From assembly GCF_000012325.1 (NCBI RefSeq), contig NC_003910.7, positions 2,356,001-2,420,000 on the forward strand: a DNA stretch of 64,000 bases, in the 5' to 3' direction. The notes under the pieces are model-generated. The model ran no database searches. It was not told the DNA's origin and saw only the letters and a list, made by a program, of their open reading frames with translations. This DNA comes from Colwellia psychrerythraea 34H. GTDB lineage: Bacteria; Pseudomonadota; Gammaproteobacteria; Enterobacterales; Alteromonadaceae. This document shows positions 62,350-64,000 of this stretch, piece after piece. A program made the translations under genes and the position numbers. Numbering within the stretch: position 1 is the first letter of the stretch; each line of letters opens with the position of its first letter.

Positions 62350-64000
62350 ATGGAAGAGTGGGTTGGTGGACTTTGGCATAAATATATTACTCGTAAAGCA
62401 AACCCCGAGTTTGATGACGCACGCGTAAATTTCGATCAAGTAAGTAAATCAGTCTCGATGGTGTTTCGCGCACTAGGTGGTGATGTTGTTAAACGTGTCG
62501 AAGCGGCTACAGGAAGAGAGTATTTAACGCGTAAAAGCTTTTTGCAAAAAATATCGGGTGATAACCAACTGGTAAGTCTTGCTTGGCAAGATGAAGAAAG
62601 CCTACGCTTACCTGAGTCATTAGCAGTATTTAATGAAAAAGCACTTAATTATGATCTTTATATTTGGTTAGCTGTTCTAGCTGCCCATCATAGTGGCAGT
62701 TTTCGTCATTGGGCTAAAGACAATCAAGCATTAGTCGTCGCCGTATTAGAAAAATTCCCCGCGCTACATAATCGATATCGCCGTTTAGCCAAAGCATTTG
62801 TTGATATGCGTCCATCGCTAGATCAAATGCCCGCGGTAGAAAGAACGATGGAGCAATCAATCAGGGATGCCATCCTAATTCCTGGTTCCGTTAACGAATT
62901 CCCAGTGGTAAATTTTGCCCCACAAGCGGTATATTTGTGGCTTTATCCTTCTGCTAGTAGTGATGATGTACTTATGGCAGATATTGATGAAGATGAGCTA
63001 TCAGATGAAAACGAAGATCAAGATGGGGAGAAGAAATCAGCTAAAAAAGCGCAGAGTTCAAGGAAAAAAGCCGAACGTGTAGATTCTGATGATAGTCGCG
63101 GTGGTATGATGATCTTTCGTCTTGAAAGCTTGTTCTCTTGGAGCGAGTTTTCAAAAATGGATCGTGGTAAAGATGACAGTGATGAAGATGAAGAAGATTA
63201 TCAAAGCACTATTGATGATTTAGATAAAATTACCTTAACCAAGAAACAAGAACATCAAAAAAGTGGTCAGATAAAAATAGATTTAGACTTACCTTCGGCA
63301 TCTGAAGATGATATTCCGCTAGGTGAGGGCATAAAGTTACCGGAATGGAATTATAAAACGCAAACGTTGCAAGAAGATCGTTGTTTATTGCAACCTATGT
63401 TACCTCGTGATGCCACGCCAACAAAATTACCAGTGAAATTGCAAAAAACCGCAAGAATGATTCAAGCACAGTTTGAACAGTTACGCAGTGTTAAATATTG
63501 GTTAAAAGCTCAACCTCAAGGCGAAGAGCTTGATTTAAATGCTTGGCTCGATTTTCATGTTGAGAGTAAAACGGCAGCGACAGCGGAAAAAGGATTATTT
63601 CAATCATATAGAGGCAATAATCGTGATTTGTCTTGTTTATTATTAGCCGATTTATCAATGTCGACAGATTCCCATTTAGATAATGACAATCGTGTTATTG
63701 ACGTAGTACAAGACAGCCTATTGCTTTTTGGTGAAGCATTACAGTCGGTTGGTGATAATTTTGCTATGTATGGATTTTCTTCAGTAAAACGAAGCAATAT
63801 TCGCTTCACTATGTTGAAAAACTTTAATGAAAAATATAATGACCATGTAAGAGGACGCATACAAGCGATTACGCCTGGGTTTTACACCAGAATGGGCGCG
63901 GCAATTCGTCAAGCGACAAAGGTTATTAGTGAACAAAAAACGGCAGACAAACTTTTGCTTATTTTAACTGATGGTAAACCCAATGATATCGACCACTATG
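62350..64000 (+). CDS. norD: NorD, VWA-domain NO reductase activation protein (3' end outside window)
   Basis: The frame is open from ATG 62350 to the window end, at least 550 residues. The N-terminus (MEEWVGGLWHKYITRKANP) and an acidic, Lys-rich linker (about residues 210-290) precede the VWA domain. It has a MIDAS motif LLLADLSMSTDSHLD near residue 433 and LLILTDGKPNDIDHY at the cut end. NorD works with NorQ on the NorBC reductase, which would lie downstream or elsewhere. Confidence 0.92.
   Translation, partial: MEEWVGGLWHKYITRKANPEFDDARVNFDQVSKSVSMVFRALGGDVVKRVEAATGREYLTRKSFLQKISGDNQLVSLAWQDEESLRLPESLAVFNEKALNYDLYIWLAVLAAHHSGSFRHWAKDNQALVVAVLEKFPALHNRYRRLAKAFVDMRPSLDQMPAVERTMEQSIRDAILIPGSVNEFPVVNFAPQAVYLWLYPSASSDDVLMADIDEDELSDENEDQDGEKKSAKKAQSSRKKAERVDSDDSRGGMMIFRLESLFSWSEFSKMDRGKDDSDEDEEDYQSTIDDLDKITLTKKQEHQKSGQIKIDLDLPSASEDDIPLGEGIKLPEWNYKTQTLQEDRCLLQPMLPRDATPTKLPVKLQKTARMIQAQFEQLRSVKYWLKAQPQGEELDLNAWLDFHVESKTAATAEKGLFQSYRGNNRDLSCLLLADLSMSTDSHLDNDNRVIDVVQDSLLLFGEALQSVGDNFAMYGFSSVKRSNIRFTMLKNFNEKYNDHVRGRIQAITPGFYTRMGAAIRQATKVISEQKTADKLLLILTDGKPNDIDHY

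Overview
The window looks like a chromosomal segment of a cold-marine gammaproteobacterium of the order Alteromonadales, most probably Colwellia or a close relative. This is inferred from low GC, protein similarity to Shewanella/Vibrio/E. coli homologues, E. coli-like synteny (rne/rluC, yceD-rpmF-plsX-fabDG-acpP-fabF-pabC-mltG-tmk-holB-tatD, tesA/ybbAP, fadE/yafJ) and a HexR-controlled Entner-Doudoroff cluster. No phylogenetic computation was possible.

Layout: 1-780 holds five identical tRNA-Asp genes, four of them on an exact 144-bp period. 1301-6544 holds two acyl-CoA dehydrogenases (a DmdC-like 606-residue enzyme and FadE) around a TetR regulator. 6712-9744 holds yafJ, rlmF and two small genes; a MITE-like element sits inside the loop of the terminator between yafJ and rlmF. 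10152-18586 holds a Sel1 membrane protein, the SOS pair dinG/polB around one LexA box, metC behind met-box-like repeats, and an AstE/aspartoacylase-family hydrolase. 18764-21357 holds hinT and a LytS/LytTR two-component system. 21463-29125 is central carbon metabolism: pyk and hexR on the minus strand, then zwf-pgl-edd-eda on the plus strand, with two HexR-type operators before zwf. 29245-30701 holds two tandem paralogues with an N-terminal GYF_2-like domain and a coiled coil.

31073-34087 is rne with a long structured leader, divergent from rluC. 35867-48569 is a HAD phosphatase, yceF and the long envelope-lipid/replication block yceD-rpmF-plsX-fabD-fabG-acpP-fabF-pabC-mltG-tmk-holB-pilZ-tatD. 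fabH is absent from its usual place between plsX and fabD. 49009-56151 holds a Kef-type antiporter, tesA and ybbA-ybbP (whose divergent start codons overlap) and a PerM/AI-2E-family permease.

56029-58617 is the most unusual locus. The 3' ends of the permease gene and of a convergent LprI/DUF1311 gene occur twice in direct orientation (256 bp identical by eye, flanked by diverged homology). A lipoprotein gene with a PKD-like domain and leucine-rich repeats lies between the copies, as expected for a Campbell-type insertion. 58730-59669 holds yciI-like and yciB genes. 59910 to the window end starts a nitric-oxide-reductase accessory cluster (norQ, norE, norF, a small membrane protein, norD) behind a perfect FNR/Dnr-type box; norCB are not in the window.

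Several regulatory or structural RNAs and repeats are described: the rne leader hairpins, a probably leaderless yceD mRNA, a minus-strand terminator with an alternative fold beyond tatD, and a family of palindromic intergenic repeats whose arms covary between copies.
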